DNA from: Epiperipatus broadwayi
Taxonomy: Eukaryota; Onychophora; Udeonychophora; Euonychophora; Peripatidae
Length of the DNA stretch: 64,000 nucleotides
Direction of reading: 5' to 3'
Assembly (NCBI GenBank): GCA_028023455.1
Contig: JAQFVV010012536.1
Location: 1,444,001-1,508,000 of the forward strand
In this document: positions 45,753 through 55,974 of the stretch, one piece after another
Layout of the letters: each line of letters starts with the position of its first letter
How positions within the stretch are numbered: the first letter of the stretch is position 1
Program-made: the position numbers and the translations under genes
The notes under the pieces: generated by a model
What the model was told of the DNA's origin: nothing
What the model saw: only the letters and a program-made list of their open reading frames with translations
Databases searched by the model: none

Positions 45753-46524
45753 TGTTATATCCGCAAGTATGACTGTGTGGTCAGCAAATAATTATATACA
45801 ATAAAGGATTCACAATATTTTACGTAGTCTGAATAGCGAATAGTCTGCAACCCTCTATCTTTACAGTTCCACTAATGTTCAATTCCCTCAATGTTCATTC
45901 AGGCTGGCTGCTATAAAAACGGTTCACAATGGGCTAGGTTTACGCATACCTTGGCCCCAGTCCAGTTTAGCTACACTCAAACTCGTCATAGTATTGCACT
46001 GCAACTGACCTTAAGCTCTTTACAGCTTCCGTCTCTGCAACAGTCTACCAGTTACTTCACTTGAATACCGCCAGAAACTCAACTCTTTCTTCAGCTGCTA
46101 TCCAGACAGTTTCTTCAGGCTATGGACTTCCCATCTCTGTGGGCTCTTTCAGTTATGCCCGTGGACTACATTTCCACTGAGTGCTGACATTTACCGAAGC
46201 ACTGATGCGAGATCTCTTCTATTGGAATTGAACAGGAACGTCTATTGGAGATGCACTCAAATACTGCCTCATGTAGTTGTTACACAGTCTTTTTATAGTT
46301 TTCTGATAACTGCAGCAATTAATTACATTGTCCAATAAGGCAAGGTCTCTTATCTAGAAATATTTGCAATCAGCAAATATTTCTTGGAATTATCGTTTGC
46401 CATTACGTTAATGCCTTAATTAAATTCCTCAGTTATCAGTGGGTGAACTAAAAACAACCTCTCGAATAAATACTAGTTTTTCTGGAGTGCACAAACTTGC
46501 ATTCGATTTTTACAAAATACAACA
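45753..46524 (+). mobile_element. Solo long terminal repeat (LTR retrotransposon or ERV-like)
   Basis: A 772-bp segment starts TGTTATATCC and ends AATACAACA, giving the TGTT...AACA inverted ends of LTRs. It is flanked by the exact 5-bp direct repeat CTAAG (45748-45752 and 46525-46529). A TATAAAAA box lies at 45912-45919 and an AATAAA at 46465-46470, placed as expected for U3 and R. The internal base composition is clearly less AT-rich than its surroundings. No gag or pol coding or second LTR is in the window, so it is a recombination product. The superfamily cannot be told from the LTR alone. Confidence 0.8.
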
Positions 46525-47639
46525 CTAAGCAAAAAATATATTCTAATTAAAGACCTCAGAATCTATCAGTCATCAGAAAATAAACTATAAATGCCTAGTC
46601 AGAAAGATAAAAAACATGTATCATTATAATCAAAAATAAACAACCCCCAAATGATTAGTTATTTGGAGATCATGTTATAGGCTGAGCTATAATTCAGAAA
46701 ACTTTCAATTCTCAACCCCATTAGTCTATAATGTGCACTAAATCACACAGGACTATATCATTGGTAGTTATAATTCTGTCAGTTTGCCTTGAATTCTTTC
46801 CAATCTCAAACTCAAAAGAATAAATCGTAAGAGACTTTACTTTGCATTTGTCCCCTATTGTAAAGTTTTCGCTATAAATACTTTGTTATTAAAATCATTT
46901 GGGGTTTGACAAATTATTTGATACTAACCTTCAATCTCACAACACTAATAACCAACTTAAACTATCTTATTCAAAAATTAAACATTTGTTTCTAAATGAA
47001 AAAAAAAAAAAAACCTCTCAAATTAGATTTGTAATAGTAATGGTTTTAATCTATTTTAAATAAAGTCTTATAAAACTAGGCATATAGTTAATACAAATCG
47101 ATCGCAAATACATATCTAAGTAAAATGATGCATTAGTACGAAGCATTGCTGGTTCAAGTACATTATATATATCTGGATAAATTATTGCAAAATCATTTAA
47201 CAAATAATTTAGAAAGTAAACAAAATCGTTAGTTAACTAAATTGTAGTTTTATAAAGAACTAAATTGTAGTTTTAAAATTTACAAAACACTTCCGGAAAT
47301 TTGAACGAACTATTTTTCTTTTAATTACTATACAAGTAAAATTGTTTTTTTTACATTTATTTTGTATACTTACATTAATTAAAAATTTAAATCTCAGTTA
47401 TTTTATTTTTGAAAAAAAAAAAAAACAGATTTAAAAAGAAACGAAGAAATTTTTTACACTAGTAATAATCGATTTCCTCACCAATAACAGACAAGTTCTA
47501 TAAAATATTTCGATATTCATATAACGTTTAAACCTACTTAAGCGAGTGATGCACGGCTATTAAAAAGCCATTTTTAAAACTTGGACGTTAAAGAATAAAT
47601 ATTCTACGTAATCAACCAAATTAAGATCCTATCCAGAAT
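46525..47639. other. Intergenic upstream of the orphan exon
   Basis: AT-rich with A runs at 46999 and 47410. No repeats recognised. Confidence 0.5.
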
Positions 47640-47759
47640 ACTATTTCCATGTGTTCCGCCATGACGGTTGCCGAGGTAAACATACGGGATCTTACAACAC
47701 GCGCGACAGGAAAGTGTAGTTCAGTTAGTGATTCCTATCTTTTGTATTAAACAAAACTC
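47640..47759 (+). promoter_or_regulatory. Probable promoter and 5' UTR of the orphan first exon
   Basis: A short GC-richer island in AT-rich DNA. CCGCCATGACGG contains a YY1-type CCGCCAT motif, and CACGCGCGACAGG follows. No TATA box at a useful distance. It leads directly into an ATG with an open frame and a splice donor. Promoter activity is inferred from composition and context. Confidence 0.4.
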
Positions 47760-47846
47760 ATGGCTGAGAATAGAAAATTATCTTATTGGGGAGGAAAACC
47801 GTGGACTGGCATTAGGTTTATTCCATTAAAGTCTGTAGCTGGCAAG
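47760..47846 (+). CDS. Probable first coding exon of a host gene (29 codons, then GT donor)
   Basis: The frame opens ATGGCTGAGAAT and encodes MAENRKLSYWGGKPWTGIRF followed by IPLKSVAGK. It runs exactly 29 codons to CAAG|GTAAGC, a good spliceosomal donor, ending in phase 0. Codon use and residue content (two Trp, Gly-Gly-Lys-Pro) are unlike the AT-driven noise frames around it, and a GC-richer promoter-like stretch sits immediately upstream. I do not recognise the family. No matching second exon can be fixed downstream, so the rest of the gene is either far into the following DNA or beyond the window. No signal peptide is visible. Confidence 0.5.
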
Positions 47847-49261
47847 GTAAGCTTTTAATAATATATGTTATAGCGAAAAAACAAAACTAATCAAAGTTTA
47901 TTAAATTACTCCGTAATTTCTCAAGTGTTTACACGAATACTGTGTAGTCAGCTATACAATAATACTGATAATTATTTTTTTCCGTGAGCAATATAATAAA
48001 ATCTATATGTATTCTCTTCTACGTGGAATCCTTGTTAAATGGGTGCAATTATTCAAATTTTATATTAGCATCTTAACTCCCCCAGATTAAAAAAAAATAT
48101 ATAAACAACAATCTTAAAGTTGTAATATTATTGCGGTTGAACGTAGTACTAGTTTTAATCTGCACTGATTAATTATTTGCTTTATGCTTTGTGTATTCTA
48201 ACCCTGGAATTACTGACTACATTATTTGTTTGACCTTTGAACTTTAATTGTTTACAAAAATATAATTAAAGCATTTCATTTCTCCCCACTTTTCTTTGAA
48301 GATGCATTAGTAATTTCCTTTTGTGATTATTATTCTATAAAACTAATAATAACTTCGTACACAAACTTTTCAATTTATGTTTTTCCTACTACCGTAATTA
48401 AATTTATAGTAGATGTAGTAGAACGTAAAACAATAATAGAATTTTTCACGTAATTATTTATTTTTATATATTCTTACTAAAAGAAAATAACTCTGAATAT
48501 TAATTTTTGTTTATTTTATGTATACTAATTAATTTTTTATTGTTATTATTCATGAGATTGTCTCCGTTACCCCACCCCCCTCTCCCTTTTTTTTTTAAAA
48601 AAAAAAAATTAAATTTGCTGATATAAAAGGAGAAACATTTGCTGATGATTTTCCTGTAAGATTAAAGTTTTAAAACAACTGTAGCAGATATAATAATGAC
48701 TACATTTTTAATTACTATTTATTATAATGGTATTGCTTTTAACTTATGCATCCTTGATATTTTGGTACTTTTTTTATAGTAATATTCACTTATTATCTGT
48801 GTCAGGCACGCCGAGTGCAATTTTCTTTTCAAAACATCACTCTGTATATGTTTGCATTGTGTATGTAATTTGCATAACTCTGCCAATTTTATAAACTTTA
48901 AAAAAGTTAGTAATTGTTAAATACTGTAGACATAATATTTTTATGTTGACTACATGATATCTATTCGTAATGCTTTTGATAAAAAAAGAAAACAAGTATA
49001 GAATAGTCAAATTGTATAAACAATAATTAGCTGTCAAATTTATGAAAAATGTGATTTACAATATTAATACCCTTTTAGCATTAAGTATCTTTTTCCAGGA
49101 ATTAGCAATTACAAAAACATCTAAAGGAATCTCAACACTAGTAAAATAGAAACAGTTTAGTACTTTAAATTGGATACTTAATTTTAAATTTATATTTGCT
49201 TTTAAATGATGTATTTATTTTGCTTTACAAGTTCTGCTTTCTTGCATACAGTAAATAAAAA
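47847..49261. other. Probable start of a long intron or intergenic DNA
   Basis: Begins with the donor GTAAGC. AT-rich, with a C-then-T tract near 48570-48600. No acceptor plus frame in the proper phase could be recognised. Confidence 0.4.
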
Positions 49262-49545
49262 TATTCACAAAGGCATAACACTCCATACAGAAGGGTCACT
49301 CAGTGCAAGTCAGAGTAATCAATGGATGCAGGAAGGTTTGTGCATGAAATCCCTATCCAGTGTCTACTCATTTAATATCCCCAGACTCGTTTCTAGCTTG
49401 TGGCTTTTATCAGTGAGGAACTTTAGATTTTATGCACAAATCTTCCTGTATCCATTGATTACTGTGGCTTGCACTGAGTGATTCTACTCTATGGAGAGTT
49501 TTGCCTCTGTGAATGTATGCATAAAGAATGGTGATCATGTAATAT
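49262..49545. repeat. R2 repeat copy with deleted centre
   Basis: CTCCATACAGAAGGGTCACT, ATCAATGGATGCAGGAAGG, CCCCAGACTCGTTTCTAGC, then a direct jump to TTTTATGCACAAATCTTCCT, and ends TGGAGAGTTTTGCCTCTGTG plus GGTGATCATGTAATATTTAA. The overlapping 91-codon frame at 49206-49481 is not coding. Confidence 0.75.
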
Positions 49546-49867
49546 TTAATGGTTAAATAAAAATTCTAATGCATGACTTTATTGTTTGATATATTTATGA
49601 GTTTAAAAAAAGGGTTATAATTTATTTAATGGCAGTGGTCCACTATGTAACTCATTTCCAAAACAAAATTTTAACATGAAAGAAATGGCACGTGATTTTC
49701 AATACTTTTTTAAATGTCAAATGATGTTAGAAACTGCAGTGAATTAAAAGTCTAATTAACAAATGTGTTCACACTATGCTTACTTATAAAACTAAACATA
49801 AGATGTCTTTGTTATGATTAAAAGGATATATAGTTTTATCAATTGTTTATGTTATCGATCTAAGATT

Positions 49868-50819
49868 AAAAAAAAAAAGTTGGCATTTTTTTTGTGTGTG
49901 TTATTACGTTTGACCATTGCTGATATTATTTCTTTGACAAGTCAATTTGTAAAAACATGGGATAACTTTAAATCTCATTTCAAAGTATTTAAGGTGGACA
50001 TGAAAAGAATTGATATGCATAATAAATACCATGAACAAGATAAAGAAACTTACTTGATGACTATGAACCAATTTGCAGAGTTGATTTCTGAAGAATTTCT
50101 TTCCACATTTATCTTCTATAAGTAGCAAAACACTACATGTTAGTCAACAGGCAACCTGGTTTTGACTCCAAATTTTGTAAAAATTCCTTAAACAATAGAC
50201 AAAAGAGTTCATGGTTATGTAATTACTGTTAAAGACCAAGACATTTGTGGATCATGCTGGGCTTTTAGTGCAATCGGATAGTTTGGAAGGTCAACATTTT
50301 AATAAATCTAAAACATTAGTTTCACTAAGTGAACAAAATTTGGTGGATTGCTGCCTAACCACTTCTACTCATGGCTGTGAAATTGGTTTAATGGATACTC
50401 CTTTTTCTTATATCCAAAGTAGCAATGGTATTGACACTGAAAGTAACTATCCATACAAAGGAAAGAATGTGGATTGCAGCTTTGATCTCCAGAATTTTGG
50501 TGCTACTCTGACTGAATATGAAAACATTCATGGAAGTAGTGAAAATAAATTGATTGAAACTATAGCTACTATGGTATCCCTATCAATGGCCATCCAAATT
50601 ATAGATAAGTTTCAGTCTTACTATTCTGGTGTTCTTGATTAGAATACTTGTTATCCTAAATTTTTGAATCATGATGTTTTAGCTGTTACTTATGGTCTAA
50701 CTATAAATGGAACAAAATGTATTGAAAAAAATTGGGATCAAGGAGGCTACATTTTGATGAGCAGAGACAAAAAGAATCAATATGATATAGCATCTTCAGC
50801 AAGTTATTCTCTGGTTTGA
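49868..50819 (+). pseudogene. Cathepsin L-like cysteine protease, intronless pseudogene
   Basis: Papain-family protease of the lysosome or gut, here disabled. A hydrophobic stretch (AFFLCVLLRL) resembles a signal peptide. The I29 propeptide follows, with WDNFKSHFKVF, HNKYHEQDKETY and MNQFAELISEEF. The mature domain has YVITVKDQDICGSCWAFSAI with the catalytic Cys, LVSLSEQNLVDCC, then GIDTESNYPYKG and FLNHDVLAVTYG with the catalytic His, and ends in SYSLV and TGA. Defects: stops in the linker after the propeptide (for example at 50123 and 50141), a single-base frameshift near 50277-50279 just after GSCWAFSAIG, a TAG at 50640, and loss of the SWG part of the KNSWG motif. The lack of introns across the pro and mature domains suggests a retrocopy, although no clear poly(A) tail is left. 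Confidence 0.85.
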
Positions 50820-51088
50820 AGTCATTCTTGTTCCAGGAAGGATTTGTTATATTTATTGAAAAGCATGACTTTAAAATCAAGAAAAATTTTGAAAACTAAA
50901 TGTGAATACCTTTTTTTAAATCAGTTTTAATTTAATGTAATAATGGAAACATAGACCAATTAATCAAATTCTCAGTATTTAATTTAGGAGACTGCTGTAG
51001 ATTATTAATAACAGGAAAAATTAAGTTCTATAAAAATTTCATTATACTTTTTTGAGTTCTATTGTCACAATATTACAATAGTCTAACA
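50820..51088. other. Unassigned spacer
   Basis: AT-rich sequence between the protease pseudogene and the Merlin-like element; it may include the remnant 3' UTR of the retrocopy. Confidence 0.4.
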
Positions 51089-51815
51089 GGTATTTTTGTA
51101 GAATCTGTAATACAGAAGTTCGCCAGGTATTTTTTTGTTTTAATTATCCATTTTCAGGGACCTCAAATATGACTGTTTAGAAGCTATTGTATTTAATATT
51201 TCCTTTTACTTATTTTTTAATATGATTCTAAAATTGAAGAAATTACACAAAAATATGACAATTGATTGTAATTAAAACCTGTGATTTACCATGCTTTTAA
51301 ATTTTCAAATCTAGCATGGCATAATTTCTCAGTTTTATTACCCTTCCAACAATCCCAATAAATAGTAGATTTCTCAGTGACATTTTCTTTGTCCATTTCT
51401 ATAAGAATAGGCACTGGTGCATGTGCAACAGTCGCAATAAAGCATCCACCAGTCTCTCTGCACAAAAAATCATCAAAGTGTCTCCCCTGCTGTTGTTTTT
51501 TCCCGCTGAAAAGACTTTTGGTAAATGTAAAAAAATCACAACAAGTTGTTGATGTTCTTTGTAACATCTCTAATATCCATAAAAAAAAAAAAGAAATTAA
51601 ATCTTGTGAATGGAATTTATAAGACATTTAGTAATATTTTTTAAACTTAACAGTAACTTATAATTTGTATCTTAATATGGTTTAAATTTAACAAGCAACT
51701 CATATTTGGTAAAATATTTTTGAGAAAGTAAACAAATACTTCAACACCCTGAAAATGGATAATTAAAAGAAAAGCGCCTGGCGAACTTCCATATTAGAGA
51801 TTCTACAAAAGTACC
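51089..51815 (-). mobile_element. Merlin-like (IS1016/ISXO2-type) DNA transposon, internally deleted
   Basis: Terminal inverted repeats run inward from 51089 and 51815 for about 75 bp: GGTATTTTTGTAGAATCTGT, AGAAGTTCGCCAGG, then TTTTAATTATCCATTTTCAG on the left, with the mirrored CTGAAAATGGATAATTAAAA, CCTGGCGAACTTCC and TTCTACAAAAGTACC on the right. The flanking octamers GTCTAACA and TTCTAATG share five internal bases, compatible with a worn 8-bp duplication as in Merlin. The minus strand inside encodes a transposase remnant. A shortened relative lies at 37395-38128. Confidence 0.65.
51286..51500 (-). pseudogene. ISXO2/Merlin-type transposase fragment
   Basis: The minus-strand frame reads DFLCRETGGCFIATVAHAPV, then KENVTEKSTIYWDCWKGNKT and ARFENLKAW. 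In ISXO2-like DDE transposases the corresponding stretch is 'FGGVCRETGECFLVPV ... GSTIYSDCWKGYKT ... GFEHLKVNH', with the Asp before the Cys-Trp as a catalytic residue; that Asp is kept here. The expected upstream first Asp and the part after LKVNH are missing. The upstream 50 codons of the frame (about 51500-51627) do not match the family. It lies inside 75-bp terminal inverted repeats, which agrees with the assignment. Confidence 0.65.
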
Positions 51816-51980
51816 TTCTAATGTTTAAATATTTTGTTTATAATGTTGTTGGGCTATAATGTTTTAGCAAGAATAGAAGAATAAATGACGAATAAATGTT
51901 AAGTAATTAAAATGATTGTACCTTACTTAAACAAATACCCAACCTTTAGTTTAAAAGTTTTTTTATTTTTTTATGTGTCA
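51816..51980. other. Unassigned spacer
   Basis: AT-rich, with a T run near 51958 adjoining the SINE; nothing else. Confidence 0.4.
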
Positions 51981-52056
51981 AAGCATCAGTCAAGAAGCGA
52001 ACCCTGGGACAACTGCTTGTAAGGCGGCTGTGCCAACCACTCCGCCATCAACGCTT
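51981..52056 (-). repeat. tRNA-derived SINE head (near-complete tRNA fold)
   Basis: The minus strand reads TGGCGGAGTGGTTGGCACAG (A box), CCGCCTTACAAGCAGTTG, CCAGGGTTCGCTTCTTG (B box in a T-arm-like stem) and closes with AAGCGTT against GATGCTT as a 7-bp acceptor-like stem with two wobbles. CAGCCGCCTTACAAGCAG links it to the SINE at 1711. A T-run neighbour at 51958 reads as an A tail on the minus strand only if the element is short. Not a functional tRNA because the anticodon arm is poor. Confidence 0.65.
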
Positions 52057-52646
52057 GACATATTTTGTCAACTAAAGTTAACATTATTTTCACAAGATTA
52101 AATAGAATTTATTTAAATAATATTTCACTTTCACCAACATAAAGTTCACAATCACAGTTATGAACAAATTATTTCTTTTAAAGTTAAAAAAATATATCAC
52201 TTTCGTTTTATCAATATATACATGATTCATTCATTACCATGAATTATTACATCAATTTTTCAAATTAATAAAATTTAAATTTTTGTTTGAAAAAAAAATT
52301 AAAATTATTAATTTGCTACAGGTTGTTTCATGGCACACAATGGGATTGGAAATAATTTCACATTTTATACATATATTATTGTATATATTTATTATTTTTT
52401 AGTACCTAATAATTGTTTTGTTAAAATTAAATGATTTAATATTCAAAATGATTAAGAATGGTAGGGCTGTACTTTGTTAATTTTATTATTGATCTATCTA
52501 TTATTCTTCACTTTTTAAGAAGTTACAGTTGTTCAGATTTATACCGTATATCTTTTGTTATATCTAATAATCAAACTATTTTTACATAAGATTTTGAATC
52601 TATCTTGTTCTAAGTGTTTCTTTGTATTAAATTATATACATATTCT
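52057..52646. other. Intergenic, no gene recognised
   Basis: AT-rich; nothing supported. Confidence 0.5.
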
Positions 52647-53142
52647 TTAAATAATATTTTAATTTGCGAAGCACCGATAGTTGAAAATTGAAATAAATCG
52701 AGATACTGCAAATCTCTAGCGCTCGTTACAATACTTAACTGACAGCCAATCAGATGGCAGTATCTCAATTTATTTTAATTTTCAACTATCGGCGCTTCGC
52801 AAATTAAAATATTATTTACATACTTTACTGCTTGTTATATATTCTAAAAACTACTTCGTAGTAAATCATAAGATTTCGCGTTGTACGTTTATGATTTAGA
52901 CTCAGTGGGTTAATTGTGAAGATATTTAAAGCTTCAAGCTTTCAAACATAAATGCTTGCAATTGGCTTAGATATATAGAAAGAAGAGTAGAGAAACAAGT
53001 GGCTGCCCTTTTCTCATAAAATCTTTGTTGTGTGTTTAGGTTTGATGTCATTTCGACAGCTATCTGTGCCATCTGATTCGCTGTCAGTTAAGTACTGTAA
53101 CGAGCGCTAGAGATTTGCAGTATCTCGATTTATTTCAATACA
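52647..53142. repeat. Nested fold-back element
   Basis: The inner hairpin pairs AATTTGCGAAGCACCGATAG (52660) with CTATCGGCGCTTCGCAAATT (52786). A second inverted match pairs ATCGAGATACTGCAAATCTC and TAGCGCTCGTTAC (52698-52731) with GTAACGAGCGCTAGAGATTT and GCAGTATCTCGAT (about 53096-53130). The segment between (52870-53060) resembles 41310-41400. The whole is a composite inverted-repeat element. Confidence 0.65.
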
Positions 53143-53300
53143 TATTCTTTGTATATAGTCTTATAATTTTAACATTTGATTGTTATTAGTTCTACTTAAT
53201 TTAAAAAGTCTTCCATCTTTAATGTGTAACATTGTTTAGTACGTAGTCTTTTCCAGTTTAGGATTTTGTTAATATATATAAGACAAAATTATTTAATTGT

Positions 53301-53549
53301 ATTTTTATATTGGACTATTTCCATCATCTAAATATGAGTATTGAATGTCTTTAGAAAAATTTAACTTTATTTAAATATTCCAAATACATTTAACTGTTAG
53401 TAACAGTACATCAAACAGGTTAGTATATGCAACTGTCTGATGTGTTATTATTAACAGTTAAATGTATTTGGAATATTTATATAAAGTTAAATTTTTCTAA
53501 AAACATTCAATACTTATATTAGATTATGGAAATAGTCCAATATAAAAAT
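53301..53549. repeat. Fold-back element with near-perfect arms
   Basis: Outermost ATTTTTATATTGGACTATTT mirrors AAATAGTCCAATATAAAAAT exactly. TTAACTTTATTTAAATATTC and AAATACATTTAACTGTTA are matched on the right with few changes. The loop is about 40 bp (ATCAAACAGGTTAGTATATG). A miniature inverted-repeat transposon of about 250 bp. Confidence 0.75.
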
Positions 53550-53805
53550 GCAACTAAAACACCACCATCACAAACCTTCGGGAAAATCATTTAATATATA
53601 TATTATTCTGATGTATTTATACATAGAGTGATTTTTTTCTCATTGAAAGAGTCATTTATTTTGTTGCTGCTTACAATTCCGTGTGCATTTATGTAAATGA
53701 TTTGGTTGTTAAATTAGAAAAATCATTTTGTTATGTTTGTTTAGGTTACAATTTATCCGTACCACTTTTTTGCAAAATCCTTTATTGTACATATTTACAT
53801 ATATG

Positions 53806-53832
53806 TTTCGACTGTCCTGCAGTCTTCCTCAG
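53806..53832 (-). ncRNA. Hammerhead-like ribozyme motif (minus strand, best core)
   Basis: The minus strand reads CTGAGGA, extra A, GACTG, loop CAGGA, CAGTC, GAAA, then the 10-base palindrome ACATATATGT as helix III (53797-53806) and an A at the cleavage position. Core bases fit the CUGANGA/GAAA consensus, with one extra base before helix II. Helix I is not evident because the junction with the opposed copy replaces its upstream strand. Confidence 0.55.
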
Positions 53833-53842
53833 TAAACTGGCT

Positions 53843-53877
53843 CTGAAGAAGACTGCAGGACAGTTGAAACATATGTA
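53843..53877 (+). ncRNA. Hammerhead-like ribozyme motif (plus strand)
   Basis: CTGAAGA, extra A, GACTG, loop CAGGA, CAGTT (one G-T wobble), GAAA, then the 8-base palindrome ACATATGT and an A at the cleavage position. It is the mirror partner of the motif at 53806-53832, only ten bases away. Helix I is missing for the same reason. Confidence 0.5.
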
Positions 53878-53996
53878 TTTATATATGTGCAATAAAGTAT
53901 TTTGCTAAAAAATGTTCAAAATGATTTGGATAAATTGTATTTATAAGATATTACAGCAAAATAAAGGAAAGGGTGATTTTGATAAAAAAAAATTAG

Positions 53997-54280
53997 TTTA
54001 TTTACTACGGACGTATAGGAAAACAAATAGATAAAAGAGTTACAGAACATAATAATGCAATTAGTAAAGAGATGTTAAATCTCTCTTATATATTCATTAT
54101 TTAAAATACGGACATAAAATAGATTATGTAAAAAATATAAAACCTTTAAATTATATTAAGAAATCCAACGAAAGGAAAATATATTAATTACAACAAATAT
54201 AACTATATGAATATAGACAAAACATAATTAATTTAACTAATAGTTGCTTAATGATAAATGAATGGAAAATTATATAGTAT
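53997..54280 (+). pseudogene. PLE GIY-YIG endonuclease fragment
   Basis: The plus strand encodes YYGRIGKQIDKRVTEHNNAI, which fits the 'YIG..G..L..R..EH' end of the GIY-YIG core with catalytic-type Arg and His. In other frames it continues KYGHKIDYVKNIKPLNYIKK, then SNERKIY and MINEWKII. Several stops and shifts break it. Its place directly after a pLTR unit suggests an internally deleted PLE from a family different from the 31.3-kb copy. Confidence 0.6.
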
Positions 54281-55890
54281 ACATTTATACAGGTTTTTTT
54301 CTCTCTTCTTTGTATATATTGTATTATGGTTATAATAGGTTCTAGTTAATTTTATATAAAAGCGATAGATGTCGCTATGAATTCAATGTAAATTGGAGAT
54401 ACAGTACATTGAAAAGGGCAAAAATAAATATTTGCCAGAAAAATCTTTTGTGGTTGCTGTTATATACAGATATTTTATTTTATATCTTGTAATTTATTTA
54501 GATTTAAAAAATATTTCATAAGGAAATTATTATAATTTTTTAATTTTGTTGAAGTAATTTGCATATTTGCTTCTATCGCTGGAAAAAAAAAACGCTAGAT
54601 TAAACTCTAAATCATGTAGTATATACATTTGGAAAAAAAAATGCTGACAAATTAAAAATATAAATAGTAAGTATAAATTATTAAAAATAAATAAATAGTT
54701 TTAATTTTTTCTAGGAAACTATTGTATCATTTGAAAGGTACGGGTCTGTAAATCATAGAAAGTTTTTGCTGAACCCATTCGTGTAAGAGTATTTAGAAAA
54801 AAATAATTAAAAGTTAAATAGTAATCCATTATTATTTACTTATTATCATCTCCTGTTAAAACTTCACGCAATTTGCGCATTAAATTAGAAATGACCAAAT
54901 AGCAAGTTCTTTAATTGATTGTATTGTTTTTATACATAGTGTCTTGCATTGGTTCATTCTCTTATTTCGCGATATTATTTGTTTGATCTCTAGGTATTTT
55001 TGAATGCTTTTCATTTAGCCTAATTAAGTTTTGATTCACCTTATTTTTGTAACAGAGGTTTGATTTTATTTTTTTTAGTTTCATAATTACCATGTATGTT
55101 TGAATTTTATAGAAACTCACCTTTTAATCGAATTGACATATGACATTTGCACATACATATGAGTATTTGCAGTACTTCCTGTGACAATAATAATGTTTTT
55201 TTAGTTTATTTTTACGATTAAGTTATACATAATTAGTTGTAAAACACTAGTAAAAATAATTGAATGCATGGGAAATTATAAAATATTGAAATATTTAACT
55301 AAACAATTCTCAGGTTATATAATATTACAGAGTATTTGATGGTGCGATCAACACTTTTGGCTTTTTTTCTCTTTCTAGAAGTTACCTCTTATGCTATTAT
55401 GCCAGTAAACTGGAACAAAAATAAATATTAATTTATTAATTAAAAAAAAGTCTGAAGTTATCAGTATTACTATTGACTGATAGATTTTTTGAATGAACAG
55501 TTGGAAGACTCTGTTCAAACCCTTCTTTCATTGTTATTAGTAATGAACAAAAAAAAAATCTATATTTTACCATAGTTTATTTAAATATTCATGATTATTT
55601 TTACAAAGTATCTGTGTAATAAATTTAGAGTTCTAATAAATCAAATAACATTTAGTGATTCATAATATGGATTAAATATTTTAGTATTAAAATAATATGT
55701 TGAACAGTTGCTCAAGCCATCACTGGGGGATGATGTAAAAATATGTAGAAGGCTTAAATAATGACATTGTTTCAGAACATAAATTTGTTTCTGTATGACT
55801 AATAATTTAGATTCTGAAGTCATATATTGCAGCTAGAGTGAATAATATATATATTCTTCAAAAAACAATACAATAATTAAAACAATAAAT
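54281..55890. other. Intergenic, no gene recognised
   Basis: AT-rich. Short A runs occur at 54580 and 54633. No coding or repeat signal that I can name. Confidence 0.55.
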
Positions 55891-55923
55891 AATATTTTAA
55901 AAACAAATATCTACTATAATTTA

Positions 55924-55965
55924 ATAGAAGTACTTTCGACTATCTAAGTAGTCGTTATCAACTAT
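55924..55965 (-). ncRNA. Hammerhead-like ribozyme motif in the left PLE terminus
   Basis: Minus strand: ATAG (helix I), TTGATAA, C, GACTA, loop CTTAGA, TAGTC, GAAA, the AGTACT palindrome as helix III, T at the cleavage position, CTAT closing helix I with four perfect pairs. All three helices and the GAAA are present. Departures from consensus are T3/A8 in place of C3/G8 (still pairing) and one extra base before helix II. This is the most complete motif in the window. Confidence 0.6.
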
Positions 55966-55974
55966 ATTCATGTA

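Larger units (their letters stand above)
53745..53945. mobile_element. Head-to-head pair of PLE terminal repeats with two opposed hammerhead motifs
   Basis: Each arm, read outward from the centre, holds a CTGARGA core, GAAACATAT, an AATAAAG poly(A)-type signal, TTTTGC(T)AAAAAA and GGATAAATTGTA. The centre is an 11-base spacer around GTAAACTGG. The right arm leads into a decayed PLE endonuclease at 53997. A 75-codon plus-strand frame covering this is an artefact. Confidence 0.7.

Noticed and set aside
53045-53095. TTTCGACAGC / GCTGTCGAAATG as another hammerhead
   Set aside because: An ACAG-ATAG-CTGT hairpin precedes CGAAA, but the upstream core reads CAGATGG instead of CTGANGA and no helix I or III can be drawn.
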